Notes: generated by a model from the letters alone, not told the origin. A DNA stretch of 64,000 bases from Adiantum capillus-veneris (GCA_014529385.2 CM043960.1:117996043-118060042), one strand, 5' to 3'. Shown: positions 34,591 through 46,501, numbered from the stretch's first letter. A program made the numbers and translations.

Positions 34591-35656
34591 CCATAATTGT
34601 GTGTTTATTTACAATAGTGTGTGTAACACAGGGAGAGAAATAATACCTCTATAATGGCATTAATCGAGAGTGTTAGAAGGAGTTATAGAGAGAGAACTAG
34701 GGCGGAAGGGAAAGTAAAACAAAGAGAAGCATATATGCTTGTGGATGATTGTGTGTCGTAAATGAGTAGAGAGAGAAAGATGGTGTATGTATCCCTATAA
34801 GCAAGAATAAAATAGAGAAATAAGGTTCCAGAGACAGAACCTTATCGTGTTTAGTCGAGAGCAAGGAGGAGGAAGAAGTGTAGTAAAAAGAAAGACTAAG
34901 GAGACAAGTGTGAGCAAAGGGATACTGAGAGCATGTAAGTGAACAAGAGCTGACATGGACAAGCACATTAAAGCCAAGCTATGGAGCACTGAGGTCACAA
35001 AAACAGAACAAAGCAAATCATGACAAAAAGATCCAAATCAATAAGAGGTTGGTTTATATTTTGAATTATAAAATAAATACAAACAATAATTATCCAATAA
35101 ACAATAAATTTGAATATTAAGCATAAAATTTGAACATTGAGCATAAAAGTTGGAATATAACTGAACGTGAATCAAATTTGCATGTGTGTTTATGATTGAT
35201 GAATGAGTTTTTTCTAGAGTTGTAAATTGAGAAAAAATTGCATATTAGAAGCATGGGATTGGGAAAAAGTGAACATTTGCAAAACAATAAAACATTTATA
35301 TGAATAAGTTACAAATTTCATATATTTATTGTGTCAAGAGCAAGTGGTATGGGCAATTGAGAAAGAAATTTTGATTGTGATAAGTAAAAAATAGTTTTTA
35401 TTGATTTTTAAGTTCATATGTCAGTTTGAGAGTATAATCTAGTGTCTATGGTTGTTGTGATAAAGATATGTGTTTGAAATGAGATATTCAAATAGAAATA
35501 TATTTATGATTTTTGTTGGTATGTATGTAAGAAAAAATGCTTGAAAGAGTAGGGTATTCTTGTGTGTTTTGCACTCGGTTTTAGTAGATTTGAGAACACA
35601 TATTGGATTTTAGATATAGCTAGACTATGTTAGTAAAGACTTGGAAGGCTTAGTCA
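34591..35656 (+). repeat. LTR B, copy 1
   Basis: About 1.06 kb repeated at 43227-44309. Likely LTR ends are TGTGTGTTTATTTAC (34598) and GGCTTAGTCA (35656), followed five bases on by a primer-site-like sequence. It contains no coding frame of note; the 3' half is AT-rich. Confidence 0.65.
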
Positions 35657-35660
35657 TTTT

Positions 35661-35680
35661 TGGTGCGTCCACTGGGAAAG
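35661..35680 (+). promoter_or_regulatory. Primer-binding-site-like sequence after LTR B
   Basis: TGGTGCGTCCACTGGGAAAG follows the LTR end with a 4-bp gap. A related sequence is at 15890-15908. The matching tRNA is not clear to me, so the assignment rests on position and the TGG start. Confidence 0.4.
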
Positions 35681-35863
35681 ACAAGTCTTAAATAACCTTT
35701 GGGTTATCCTTGTGCATAGACTTTGCATGCTTGAACCTTGGGCTTGATGAGCTTGAGTTTGTTGATAGAATATGTTAGTTGAGAGTCGTCTGTTAGTTTA
35801 TACAAGTTGAGAGATTCAATCGCTTGTTAGCGCTATCATGTTATAAGAACAGATAGAGAGGAA

Positions 35864-36172
35864 CATGAAGTTGGTGGAAGTAGACCTAGGTGTTTTAAAG
35901 GGGTGTGTAGGAGATCCTAGTGCACTTAAAGAAGCAAAGGCTATTCAAGTAGAATTACTAAAACAACAGGAACTAGTTGATGAGGCTTTCACTCAAATTC
36001 GACAAAAAATGACTATATATTAAAGATACAAAATGGACAAGCTTTGATGAAGGCTAGACAAGATAAAGAGTCTGCCATGTTAGAATATAATTTATTTCAA
36101 AAAGATATAATACGCTTTAAAGACAAAATAGGAAAAACTTGTGAAATTTTAGATAAGGAACGTAAATGGCAT
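35864..36172 (+). pseudogene. Gag-N-terminal-like coiled-coil fragment after LTR B
   Basis: An ATG near 35864 opens M-K-L-V-E-V-D-L-G-V, then K-E-A-K-A-I-Q-V-E-L-L-K-Q-Q. After a one-base shift near 36017 it goes on with K-A-R-Q-D-K-E-S-A-M-L-E-Y and I-L-D-K-E-R-K-W. Charged heptad-like helix is all that can be seen. Its place 200 bp after a primer-site-like sequence suggests gag, unproven. It is cut at 36173 by LTR A tail. Confidence 0.35.
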
Positions 36173-36173
36173 G

Positions 36174-37152
36174 ATGGATCTTCATCTTGTGTGAAGTGAT
36201 ACCGTCAACTTTGGGTCTATAGTGTACCCTTGGGAAGAGTTTGTAAGGAGGAGAACTAGGAGGTTTTGTGTTCAAGTTAGGGAAGTAAATCTTGAGATCT
36301 CGAGGCATTTCCCTATATGAGGTAAGAAATTTCCTTTCATGAAGCCATGCCAATAAATGGGATTTATGAGATGCAATTAAAAAGGATATTTTCATTTAAT
36401 TTTTGGTTGGCAAAGCCAAAACACTGAGGCTGGTGTTTGACCCTCAGATAATCGTAGTTGTAGAACACGAAGGGCGAGAGGAAATTAGGGAGCTTTTGAG
36501 AAAGCCTTCAAGAAGTCAAGAATTAGAAGAAGGTCTTGAGTTCAACTCTTGTCGGTTGAGGTTTTAACGGATTGTTTCTACGAAGTTAAAACCCCTCTTT
36601 TTAAAGGTGGGAATAGTGTCTTTATAGACCAGACTTTTTTTATATATATATATATAATGTCTTTGGCTGCTCTGGAAGGCTGCATGAGCACCAGAGGAGG
36701 GATCGTGAGTGTGTGCGCAGTTAGAGGCAAGAGAGAGAAGAAGGGAGAGAGAGTCTATGGGAGAGCCTGTGAAATGGAATCCCAACAGGACGTTGTAGAA
36801 GGCATGAGAGCCTAGGAGGTGGGGGCACCATGAAGCAAGAGGAGCTGAGTAAAGAGTGGTCGAGTGCAGTTGAGAGCCACCAAGGGTCACGAGAGTGCAT
36901 GAGAACCGCCAGAAGGCGAGGGTATCCAGAGGGGCCGCAAAGAGAGGGTGTTGTGGGAGTGTGAGCCTTGTTAGTGTGAGTATATACATTTACTACTGGT
37001 AGTTGGTTTGTTCTACTATGTTTGTTGCTTATTAATTTATCACTGACTATGTTTACTTGACTAAAATTTTGAAAAAGTATGACCTTGTAATGTGTTAAAT
37101 GAGAATAGACATACTACAGTTAGTTTTGGTGTGTTCGTTTTAGGTTTTGGTC
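36174..37152 (+). repeat. LTR A tail (copy 3)
   Basis: Starts ATGGATCTTCATC, matching about 16695 onward in copy 1, and runs to the LTR end GGTCA. A (TA)n run at 36641-36655 replaces part of the region. Confidence 0.75.
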
Positions 37153-37312
37153 ACAAGGATGTTTGCATTTAAGGAGGGAAGAGAGTTGTTTTTCAATAGT
37201 TGTTGTGAAGTGTAGAGTTGCAGAGTTGGGGAACTACAACTTTATGAAGTAATGAAGTGTACCATACATTTTTGTTCGTCGAAGATGACTTCACATTTCA
37301 GTGGGGGAGAAA
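37153..37312 (+). other. Deleted internal region and polypurine tract of a family A derivative
   Basis: Only about 160 bp separate the LTR A tail from the next LTR A head. It begins CAAGGATGTTTGCATTTAAGG: the first bases match the start of the A internal region (17673, 32004) and the rest its end (33745-33886). The derivative thus has nearly all internal sequence deleted. Confidence 0.65.
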
Positions 37313-38238
37313 TGGAGACCCCTAGTTATTTTTGTCTTTTGTACCAAACTTGGATTATTTGGGGGATTTGCATGGGCATTTTAGCTGCATTGACATGTTA
37401 ATGATTGCTATAACACATGCATTAATGCTAGGTTTTTGTCAATTTCCACGTTTGTTGTGCTTAAAGTTGTGTTATGTATTAACTTGAGAATAAGGTTAAA
37501 TTACCTAGAATAATTAATCTCAATTGTTGAACAAAATTAGGGTTAATGAATTACTCGGCTTAAAACAGTTATTCAAATAGCCGAGATTGACATGTAGCAG
37601 TTACAAATAGTGCCTATGGGCTAGAGAGTTTGACTCTCCGCAGTTATTATGTGGATTGGATGTTTAGGATAGCTCCATTTTGGGTGAGTAAAAGTGTTAA
37701 GTTTAATATTTTTCATGGGGAGACTTTTAAGATTTATAGAGTTATTAATTTGATAATATTTATAGTTTTATAGTGGGGGACGAGTTATTCTGAATGGAAT
37801 TTTCAACTCCAGTCTTAACAAATGGATCTTTATCTTGTGTAAAGTAATACCATCAACTTTGGGTCTATAGTGTACCCTTGGGAAGAGTTTGTAAGGAGGA
37901 GAACTAGGAGGTTTTGTGTTCAAGTTAGGAAAGTAAATCTTGAGATCTCAAGGCATTTTCCCTATATGAGGTAAGAAATTTTCTTTTATGAAGCCATGCC
38001 AATAAATGGGATGTATGAGATGCAATTAAAAAGGATATTTTTGTTTAATTTTTGGTTGATAGAGCCAAAACGCTGAGGATTGTGTTTGACCTTCAGATGG
38101 TAGTTGTAGAACACGAAGAGCAAGAAGAGATTAGGGAGCTTTTGAGAAAGCCGTCAAGAAGTCAAGGATTAGAAGAAGGTCTTGAGTTCAACTCTTGTCA
38201 ATTGAGGTTTCAGCGGATTGTTCCTACAAAGTTAAAAT
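37313..38238 (+). repeat. LTR A head and middle (copy 4)
   Basis: Starts TGGAGACCCCTAG after the polypurine tract and follows copy 1 until ACAAAGTTAAAA near 38238, where the tandem poly-A units begin. Confidence 0.75.
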
Positions 38239-38456
38239 CCTATTTACTTGGTGAGCCAAAGGCTCTTTTTCTAGTATCTGAACGCAGAAGCCACCACGTG
38301 GCATTAGATTTATTTATTTTTTTAAACATGAAAGCTCTAAAAAAAAAAAAAAAAAACTTGGTGAGCCAAAGGCTCTTTTTCTAGTATTATCTGAATGCAA
38401 AAGCCACCACGTGGCATTTTATTTTTTTAAACATGAAAGCTCTAAATAAAAAAAAA
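38239..38456 (+). repeat. Two tandem units ending in poly-A
   Basis: Two copies of a unit of about 100-115 bp (38246-38356 and 38357-38456). Each starts CTTGGTGAGCCAAAGGCTC, carries CCACCACGTGGCA with a CACGTG core, and ends AACATGAAAGCTCTAAA plus an A-run. The A-tails hint at retroposition or slippage; no RNA polymerase III boxes are obvious. Confidence 0.7.
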
Positions 38457-38586
38457 ACACCGCGTAAAAAGCTACCAAGTGAGTAAAATAAAAAAAGAAC
38501 TCTGCGCTGCTCAATTTCCCTCAGAAGCAGTTCGGAGAGAAGGAGCTCGGAGCTTTGACTGCCGGTTTGTCTTTGTACACTCTTTG

Positions 38587-38587
<1 letters not shown>

Positions 38588-38666
<79 letters not shown>
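38588..38666. repeat. (GA)n microsatellite
   Basis: Nearly perfect AG repeats of about 78 bp. Confidence 0.97.
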
Positions 38667-38667
<1 letters not shown>

Positions 38668-40079
38668 TAGCATATTGGCATCGGAATTCTTTTGCAGTGA
38701 AGCCTGAATACATAACTATAAGCCTACCTACGCCTTCCCCGCGTAGCAATCATAACAACTTTGTGTGGAATAAGACCTAGTATGTCCAACTTCAACTACC
38801 ATATTCAGTTCGTTTCTAAAGGCGCAACTAGTTATGGCCAACATTATGTCGCTCCAAGTATAGCTCATGTAGATTCATCCTTCAATGTTCATGGAAATGA
38901 TATATTGCAGCAAGTCCCCATGAGCCATGCCTAATTCTCAAGATTCACACCAATTCTTTTCCGCGCTGTTTATTCATGCAAAAGCAAGCCGGGAAGAACC
39001 AAAAAAGAGTAATGTAGAGCTTTCAAATCCTAGTTATATTTCGTAAATCATCAAGCTGGAGGGTACTTCGGATGCTTGCTGCAGTGATGAACACTCTCAA
39101 AGATCAGATATTTCGTGTGATCAACCCATGTTAGAGGTCTATTCTAGTGCTACTGAAACAGAAGATGTCAGATTTCAATTGATGATTAGTTGGCCTAATC
39201 TAGAGTCGAATCGCCAAAACTCATTGCCTTTGCAGGCCCGTTCAACACATTTTTCTACTGATGCTATTAGGCTGTTGACGATGTAGACGGCAGAGGAAAG
39301 AGCAAACGTCAAAGTGGACATGAGGGCATAAAATCTTAGCAAGATCGATCACACACAAATCTTATGATTGTTATCCTCAAGCTTATGATGGTTAGCTGCT
39401 AAGTCTTTTTGCAAAGAGTGTGAGGGGATTAGTAGCAGACACCTCAATGTCGAGAGAAAGGCATGGGGGAATATCGCCACTAGTGCAAGTCATGGTTTGA
39501 TGAGTCGTTGGCTTTAGTCGCACTCCTCATCTAGCTCTATCGATAGCCAATCCAAAAATTTGATGAGGCAAGCATTTCGAAACGATCTGCAAAAAAAACA
39601 GAAACATCTCTCATGATCAACTCAACGCAGAATATGGTGTACACGAGGGTTGGTTAATGTGTAGCTCCAAGGAGATGCATCAGCATTGCAACAAAAGTCA
39701 AGTAGTCAATCATGCAGTACCCACGCTGACAACCAGGATCAAAAGAATAGTCAAAGAGCATAAGTGGAAGCTAATTCTTTTTCCACACAAAGATTTGATG
39801 TTGGAGAAGCCAAAGAACACTGACTGCGGAGTACTGGAATTTTTGAAGACATTCCTACCAATATGTCAGTACCTATTAGCCTTTAGCAGCACTTCAGTGT
39901 TGGCCATTCAACAATTGGGTAGGATAGAAAAAACTTTATAGTATAGTTTCTCCCTACTACCTTCCCGTGCTGATGGTGAAAAAAAAGAGGGATCAATAGA
40001 TATTTTACAGTTGTTGCTGATGAGCCGTCTCTATGGCCACAAAAACACACTCATTACACGCTCACGAAAATTGCTATTG
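38667..40079. other. Low-copy stretch, no recognised gene
   Basis: Not matched elsewhere in the window and without element motifs. Open frames include a plus-strand start near 38778 (M-S-N-F-N-Y-H-I-Q-F-V-S) and a 94-codon frame at 39657-39941 (M-C-S-S-K-E-M-H-Q-H-C-N). Neither matches a family I know. May be flanking host DNA. Confidence 0.4.
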
Positions 40080-40500
40080 GATTGAGACCTTGATTAAAAC
40101 CTCTTGGAAATAATATACGTCAAATGGACCAACAAATTCGACGTTGTGTTGCCTTAAACCGTAGATTGATGTGTTGAGAAGTATAACGTTGGGCATTTAC
40201 AAATCCTAGTTGGTTATAGCTTGCCACAACGCCTAGTAGGCAACTAAATACAAAGTAGTATGGGCTTCATAACTGCTAAAAATGAAAACGTCCCTGCCAC
40301 GTACACCTTTTGGCTCTATTTTGAAGGTGAATGATATCGAGTGGAATGCCACCCGTAATAATGTCCATGAGCGTCACGTAATAGTAGTTTTCCAGATGTG
40401 GATTATTGATGAACGGACTAAATATAGTGCCTTCCACATATAGTGCCTTCCAGTATGGGGATGCCGACCTCAAGATGCCTATTATCATGTGTAGTTAGGA
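40080..40500 (-). pseudogene. Probable plant A1 aspartyl protease relic (C-terminal half)
   Basis: Minus strand reads F-S-P-F-I-N-N-P-H-L-E-N-Y-Y-Y-V-T-L then I-I-T-G-G-I-P-L-D-I. This fits the segment of plant pepsin-like (nepenthesin/ASPG) proteases with the pattern F-x-P-x-x-x-N-P then Y-Y-V-x-L and V-G-G-x-x-L. In a shifted frame A-H-T-T-L-Y-L-V-A-Y then A-L-W-Q-A-I-T-N follows, fitting the strand and helix after the second active site. The second D-S-G motif itself is not preserved. A host-gene relic, the only one suspected outside the transposons. Confidence 0.45.
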
Positions 40501-40557
40501 AGACTGGTTAGTCAACAAGGAGAAGAGCAAACATAATTGATGACCGAAGCAGCTTAC

Positions 40558-40777
<220 letters not shown>

Positions 40778-40786
40778 AATACTAAT

Positions 40787-41061
40787 CAGAGGCCATAGAA
40801 CATGAAGTTACATCTACGTGTTTTGTGTATGGCATGGAGGACATGTATTCACAACACTGCACGTTCCAATTGCACAAGCGTGACTCCAACTCAACAACAT
40901 TGCAAGGTCTGTTATCTGCATCCAATTTCCCATGCGCATGCGTTTGCTTGGCGCAACACATAAACGCTACGGGGCAGGACACGGCTTCTGTTTCTTATAA
41001 TTTTTTGGAGAGACCACAGTGCCAGCTCTCCCCCATACTTTTGTATGCCACCTCTGTATGA
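40787..41061 (-). pseudogene. Cys-rich minus-strand frame, possible protease N-terminal part
   Basis: The minus strand carries V-S-C-P-V-A-F-M-C-C, R-P-C-N-V-V-E-L-E and L-C-N-W-N-V-Q-C-C-E-Y. Spaced cysteines before an aromatic resemble the stretch after the first active site of plant aspartyl proteases, and it lies upstream of the relic at 40080-40500 in the same direction. Weak; the D-T-G motif is not seen. Confidence 0.2.
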
Positions 41062-42325
41062 CGTGCACTAGATACTTTGCACTTTCAATCTGTGGTTTCA
41101 TTGCAAGATGATATGTTTAACTATTCACATTGGTTTTTTGAAGTTTGACTCAAATATCGGCCTGTTGGTTGGACAATAAAAAAGTGTCAGTACAACATTG
41201 TAGGTCAGTAAGCACCTCATTTATTATTTCATTTCATCCATCTTTGTCTCTTTGCTTGTTATAGAATTTTTGTATTACTTCCTTTGCTTCGGTTTATTTG
41301 GATCTCGTTTTTAGAACTATACACTTGATGTCGATCAACATTTGCACATGTTAGTTACACACGCAGCTCTTTGCATACGATTGCTAGCCAATGCGTGTGA
41401 TGTATTACAATAGTGAATACAAAAGTAGTGAATGCATGTGGTGTATCGCAATTATGAATTCACCATGTGCACCTTTACTTTAGCTCTAAATAACAGATAC
41501 CATACAAGGTGTCTAAATAATTGATACCATACTATATATGACCTTGTTTCTCCCGTACTAGGTATTAGTATGAAGTTCTCAAGACCTAGAAGATTATAGT
41601 CCAAGCGTCAATAAGCTAGGGAGCAAACTGCAACCAGCTGAAACTAGCTTATCATCCATATGCTATATCATGGTTTGAAATTACTGCATTGTATAAAGAT
41701 TGGATCATGTTGTGACATCTATGCTCACAATCTAAAAATATGTCCCTCATGCATGACGGCATACCTCACATATATAGCGATGAACAAGGTTGACAGAAAA
41801 ATAAAATAGACACTCCTGCTGCTCTCACTTTTGTATTATTGTTGGGCTGTATCACTGTTCTTATTCATTGTACCGAGAAAAACTACAAAAAAAAAAAGAC
41901 AAATAACTACAAAAGAAGAAAGCGACAACACACTCGACATCCACCTTCAAAATGCGAGCCAACATTTTGTGCTACCAACCATTCGATGATTTGTTTTTTT
42001 TGAAATACTTTGGTTTGCAAGAATTTACATGTATCACGTATACTAGAAAAAACATTCATAAGTAGACATAGTAGTACTACCTCGCTTGGATATAATCTCA
42101 ACTGTAACCATCCTTATAATCTCTAAAGGTGATGCACTTAACTTTGTTTCGTTTCATAAACATTGTAGCATTTTTCAAATTTATATCCCTTTCACTCAGT
42201 GTCACGCTTGCCAAATTGGTCATTCTCTGGTTCGCTTCAGTGCTAGATGCTAAATGTCAATTTACATACGTCCTCTTATATTCTATAGATGTTATATAGT
42301 AAGGCCCACCAAGCAAGACTAGTTT
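41062..42325. other. Stretch without recognised features
   Basis: AT-rich, unrepeated in the window, no convincing open frame on either strand. Confidence 0.4.
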
Positions 42326-42690
42326 TAAAGGTGAGAATAGGGTCTTCATAGACCAAAGATTTTAAAAATAACAATAATTTAAAAAAAAATGTCTTTGGCT
42401 GCTTTGAACGGCCGCATGAGCACCATACGAGGGATCGTGAGTGTGTGGGCACTTAGAGGCAAGAGAGAGAAGAAGGGAGGGAGAGTCTATGGGAGAGCCT
42501 GTGAAAGGGAATCCCAACAGGGCGCTGTAGAAGGCACGAGAGCCTAGGAGATGGGGGACGCCATGAAGCAAGAGGGGCTGAGTCCAGAGGGGCCAAGTGC
42601 AGTTGAGAGCCGCCAAAGGTCGCAAGAGAGCATGCGAACCGCCAAAAGGTGAGGGTAGCCAGAGGGGCCGCAAAGAGAGGGCGCTGTGGG
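42326..42690 (+). repeat. LTR A fragment (copy 5)
   Basis: Matches copy 1 at about 17105-17465 (AAAGGTGAGAATAGGGTCTT, CGCATGAGCACCA, GGGCCGCAAAGAGAGGGCG). Both flanks are unrelated to LTR A. Confidence 0.75.
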
Positions 42691-42956
42691 ATTGGGAGCC
42701 CAGGGAGAGGGTTGAGAGCGGGGTGTGTGCATCCTCACGTAAGGATGCACTGCCCTATACTATGCGTCAGAGAGTTAGAGAGAGAGTCGTCGGCCGTAGG
42801 TGGAGAGCAAGAGGCCAGGAAAGAAGGGAGAGATTGCGCCTGTGTGCAGAAGGATAAAGAGAGAGTTCTGTTGCGTTGTTAAGGGAGAGAGGGAACGTAG
42901 ACCATTGAATGCGTGTGTGAGTATCTCAGGGTAGTTAGAGAGAGAGCGAAAATCTC

Positions 42957-42999
<43 letters not shown>

Positions 43000-43226
43000 A
43001 GAGGGAGAATTGGAAATGTCAACACCAACATTCCTTGTGTGTCCGTGTGCATTATAGAAAGAAAGAGAGAGAGAGATGTCAATTTGCAGCACTTAAATTT
43101 GTGTGTGTGTGTGAGTTTGTGATGTTATGTGTGACTATGTGTGTAATATTGCTTGCAAGAGTGTGTGTGTGTGTGTGTAATCCATGTTGTAGCACAATTG
43201 AGAGAGAGATGTAGGATCAATAGCAT
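42691..43226 (+). other. Purine-rich spacer with hairpin and (GA)n
   Basis: Contains an 8-bp inverted repeat TGCATCCT/AGGATGCA with a 6-nt loop (42728-42749), (GA)n at 42960-42992 and GT-rich runs at 43100-43180. It may be the R-U5 part of another LTR; no gene. Confidence 0.4.
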
Positions 43227-44309
43227 ACCATAATTGTGTGTTTATTTACAATAGTGTGTGTTTAACACAGGGGGAGAAATAATACCTCTGTGATAGCGTT
43301 AATCAAGAGTGCTAGAAGGAGTTATAGAGAGAGAACTAGGGCGGAAAGAAAGTAAAACGAAGAGAATCATAATGTATATATGCATGCTTGTGGGTGATTG
43401 TGTGTTGTAAATGAGTAGGGAGAGAAAGATGGTGTATGTATCCCTGTGAGCAAGAATAAAATAGAGAAAGTAGGTTCCAGAGAGAGAACCTTATCGTGTT
43501 TAGTCGCGCGCGAGAAGGAGAAAGAAGTGTAGTAAAAAGAAAGACTAAGGAGACAAGTATGAGCAAAGGGATACTAAGAGCATCTAAGTGAACAAGAGCT
43601 GACATGGACAAGCACATTAAAGCCAAGCTATGGAGCACTGAGATCACAAAAACAGAACAAAGCAAATGATGACAAAAAGATCCACATCAATAAAAGGTTG
43701 GTTTATATTTTGAATTATGAAATAAATATGAACATAAATTATCCAATAAACAATAAATTTGAATATTAAGCATAAAATTTGAGCATTGAGCATAAAAGTT
43801 GGAATATAATTGAACATGAATCAAATTTGCATGTGTGCTTATGATTTATGAATGAGTTTTTTCTAGAGTTGTAAATTGAGAAAATATTGCATATTAGAAG
43901 CATGGGATTGGGGAAAAGTGAACATTTGCAAAACAATAAAACATTTATATGAATAAATTACAAATTTCAGATATTTATTGTGTCAAGAGAAACTGGTATG
44001 CGCAATTGAGAAAGAAATTTTGATTGTGATAAGTAAAAAAATAGTTTTTATTGATTGTTAAGTTCATGTGTCAGTTTGAAAGTATAATCTGGTGTCTATG
44101 GTTGTTGTGATAAAGATATGTGTTTGAAATGAGATATCAAATAGAAATATATTTATGATCTTTGTTGGTGTGTATGTCAAAAAGAAATGCTTGAAAGAGT
44201 AGGGAATTCTTGTGTGTTTTGCAATTGGTTTTAGTAGATTTGAGAACGCATGTTGGATTTTAGATATAGTTGGACTACATTAGGAAAGACTTGGAAGGCT
44301 AATTAGTCA
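43227..44309 (+). repeat. LTR B, copy 2
   Basis: Matches 34590-35656 over its whole length with small indels and ends AATTAGTCA. No primer-site-like sequence follows, so it may be a solo LTR. ACCAT lies at both edges (43227-43231 and 44309-44313), but copy 1 also has ACCAT at its left edge, so I do not call a target duplication. Confidence 0.65.
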
Positions 44310-44497
44310 CCATTGGTTCGCTACAAACTGAGATACGACCATCAATTATCGAGCAATCTTGAAACTTAGTGTTGATGGCGAGATGGTTATACAAGCAAGG
44401 ACATGATGGCATGCTCAGATTATGCATTGAGCCATCCAAAAAAGAGATATATATGAAGCATGCTCATGTACAAACTACGTGTATCCATAATGCTAAA
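44310..44497. other. Short spacer between LTR B and G3
   Basis: No recognisable features. Confidence 0.4.
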
Positions 44498-46095
44498 TGT
44501 AACATTTAATGGCCTAAAAACTTATGTGTAGCGAAAATTAGCATTAACATAGTGGGCATTTCATTAGAATAGATTCCTAATGAGAATTACAAGAGTGCTT
44601 GGGTGGAGAGAGCAACAAAAGTCATAACACCTGGTTAGATAGCATCAAAATTACTTTCAAAAGAGAGAGAAATTAAGCTATTGATAACAGTTGAGGACCG
44701 GATTTGCATGGAGCCGGTCCCCCCTCCAAAAGGCTTTGTATTATGGTTTCTCCCATCAAGAGAGACATTGTACAATACAATTCTTTGTGTTCCTTCAAGA
44801 CTAGCTAGTGCAATGAAGATGAAAGATTCATGCACTAAGCAAAACACTTAGCAAACACAACTTGAATTATCCCCGTTCTCAGACCCAAGACCTCACACAC
44901 CTTCGAAGATGGTGAGAGCTAGCAGAGTATGAGAGTAGATCGAGAGGAAGAAGGAGTATCTTACGAGAAAGATGTACATCTCCTCACATAATCACTCATA
45001 TTAGCATAGATTAGCTTAGTAATTAGCTTGGTAGAGGAGATGAGCATGCATTGAAGCTTGGCTCTTGGTTGGATTTGCATCCACATGCCAAGAGAGTGTT
45101 GATGTAAGCTTCTATCTCACAAGCTTGGAGTAGGTGATGAGTTCTCCATTAAAGCTTGGGAAGAGATATTCTTCTCTTTCTTCACACATGATCTTGTGTG
45201 AGTGTGTGTGTGATAATGCCTTGAAAAAATCAGCCCCCTCTCCCTCTTGGGCGAGCCCTCTTGCTATTTGCTCTTGTTGAGCCCTGATTGGCTCTCCCCA
45301 AGTCAAGCCAATGACTATTAAGCAGCATAAGTGATAGCCTTCTGACATGTGTCCCCCTTTCCCCTTTTGTGAGAGCTTTAGGTATTTAAATAATTAAACT
45401 AAACTCTTATTGGACCCCTTTGCCTCCTGGCCAATAGGAATCAGGCAAGCCATTGGGCTCCTGAATGCTCATTGGACCCCTTGTGAGACTGCCCAATAGT
45501 CTTCTAGGAGACTTAATTCTCATTGGTTTCTTTTATTAAATGTTTTCAAATTAATTAAACTAGATTTACTCTAGCTTAATTCTCATTGGTCCACTTCAAG
45601 GGTCATCCAATAGAAATTGGGCACACCTTGTGGGCATCTGGCCTAGGGAGCTGACATGTGTCCCTCATTCCCTTTGTGTAAAGGGAGTCTGTGTGTGTGT
45701 GTGTGTGTGTGTGTGACTTTCTCTCTCATCCCCTAGAAGAAGGGCTCGCCTCCTCCCATGTAGGGATATGCATTGACTTTGGAGAGCACACAAAGCATCC
45801 AATTCCCCCTAAGCTTTAACCCTTTGGACACAACCTTTGAATTTTGCAACCTTAGCATTTTAGAAGTCTTAATGGGCTGAACCTTAGGGTCTTTTTAGCC
45901 CATTGTTGCACATGGCTCTTTTGCAGATGGGCCCCCCTTTGGATCCCTATTTTCCCTCCTTTGGATCCCTATTGTGGCCGGTCTGCTAGCTTAACCAATA
46001 TTCTAGCTTTTTCTCCCTTGGCACTTCTCCACATTAAATGATCAGTTTAATATGAGAAAATCATTTAGGATAATTAGATATTGATTATTATGACA
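44498..46095 (-). repeat. G3 3' LTR
   Basis: Plus-strand ends TGTAACATTT and TTATTATGACA. Inner blocks match the G2 LTR (GTTGAGGACCGGATTT, CGGTCCCCCCTCC, CTCATTGGACCCC type boxes). It has short (TG)n runs at 45195-45211 and 45691-45716. The left boundary is less certain than the right. Confidence 0.75.
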
Positions 46096-46109
46096 TTACC
46101 TCTCTCTTG
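46096..46109 (-). promoter_or_regulatory. G3 polypurine tract
   Basis: Minus strand AAGAGAGAGGTAA directly before the LTR start TGTCATAA. Confidence 0.75.
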
Positions 46110-46202
46110 AAATCATAGTCTTCCTCGACTATGGTGTAGAGAAGATAAAGCATATTCATGAGTCCTTTTCTTAGCGGGTATAGGATTCCTATGTTACCCT
46201 AC

Positions 46203-46345
46203 CACTACAAGAGGCTATTCATATTAGCGACGCTCACACAGCGACGCTCAAAAAAAAACTCCCGGCGTTGCTATAAGCGTCGCTATGAGCGTCGCAAATT
46301 TACAAAGAAATTTGCGACGCTCATAGCGACGCCGACTAGGCTAAA
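46203..46345 (+). promoter_or_regulatory. CACTA-1 left terminal and subterminal repeats
   Basis: Six GCGACG/CGTCGC units and one variant within about 110 bp after the TIR. Such motifs are the binding sites of the TNPA-type protein in En/Spm elements. Part of them forms the hairpin at 46277-46332. Confidence 0.85.
46277..46332. repeat. Perfect 25-bp inverted repeat hairpin
   Basis: Arms 46277-46301 and 46308-46332 are exact reverse complements, with a 6-nt loop ACAAAG. Each arm carries two of the CGTCGC motifs. Confidence 0.97.
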
Positions 46346-46420
46346 AAAATAACAGAGAGCACCCAAAAACTCAGATCTCAGATCTGAGTTTTTCGGCGCC
46401 CTCAAGCAAGGAGCAGGTAA

Positions 46421-46425
<5 letters not shown>

Positions 46426-46465
<40 letters not shown>

Positions 46466-46468
46466 CTC

Positions 46469-46501
<33 letters not shown>

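Noticed and set aside
38479-38749. Open frames with long Glu-Arg or Leu-Ser runs
   Set aside because: Translation of the (GA)n tract at 38588-38666.
39657-39941. Possible Ulp1-type peptidase signature (T-D-C-G-V)
   Set aside because: Only one short motif fits; the His and Asp regions are absent and the surrounding sequence does not align.
41275-42080. Possible Stowaway-like MITE (TTACTTCCTTTGCTTCGG)
   Set aside because: No matching inverted end with TA duplication could be found.
43227-44313. ACCAT on both sides of LTR B copy 2 as target duplication
   Set aside because: The same ACCAT precedes LTR B copy 1, so it is probably part of the repeat; ends would not be TG...CA.
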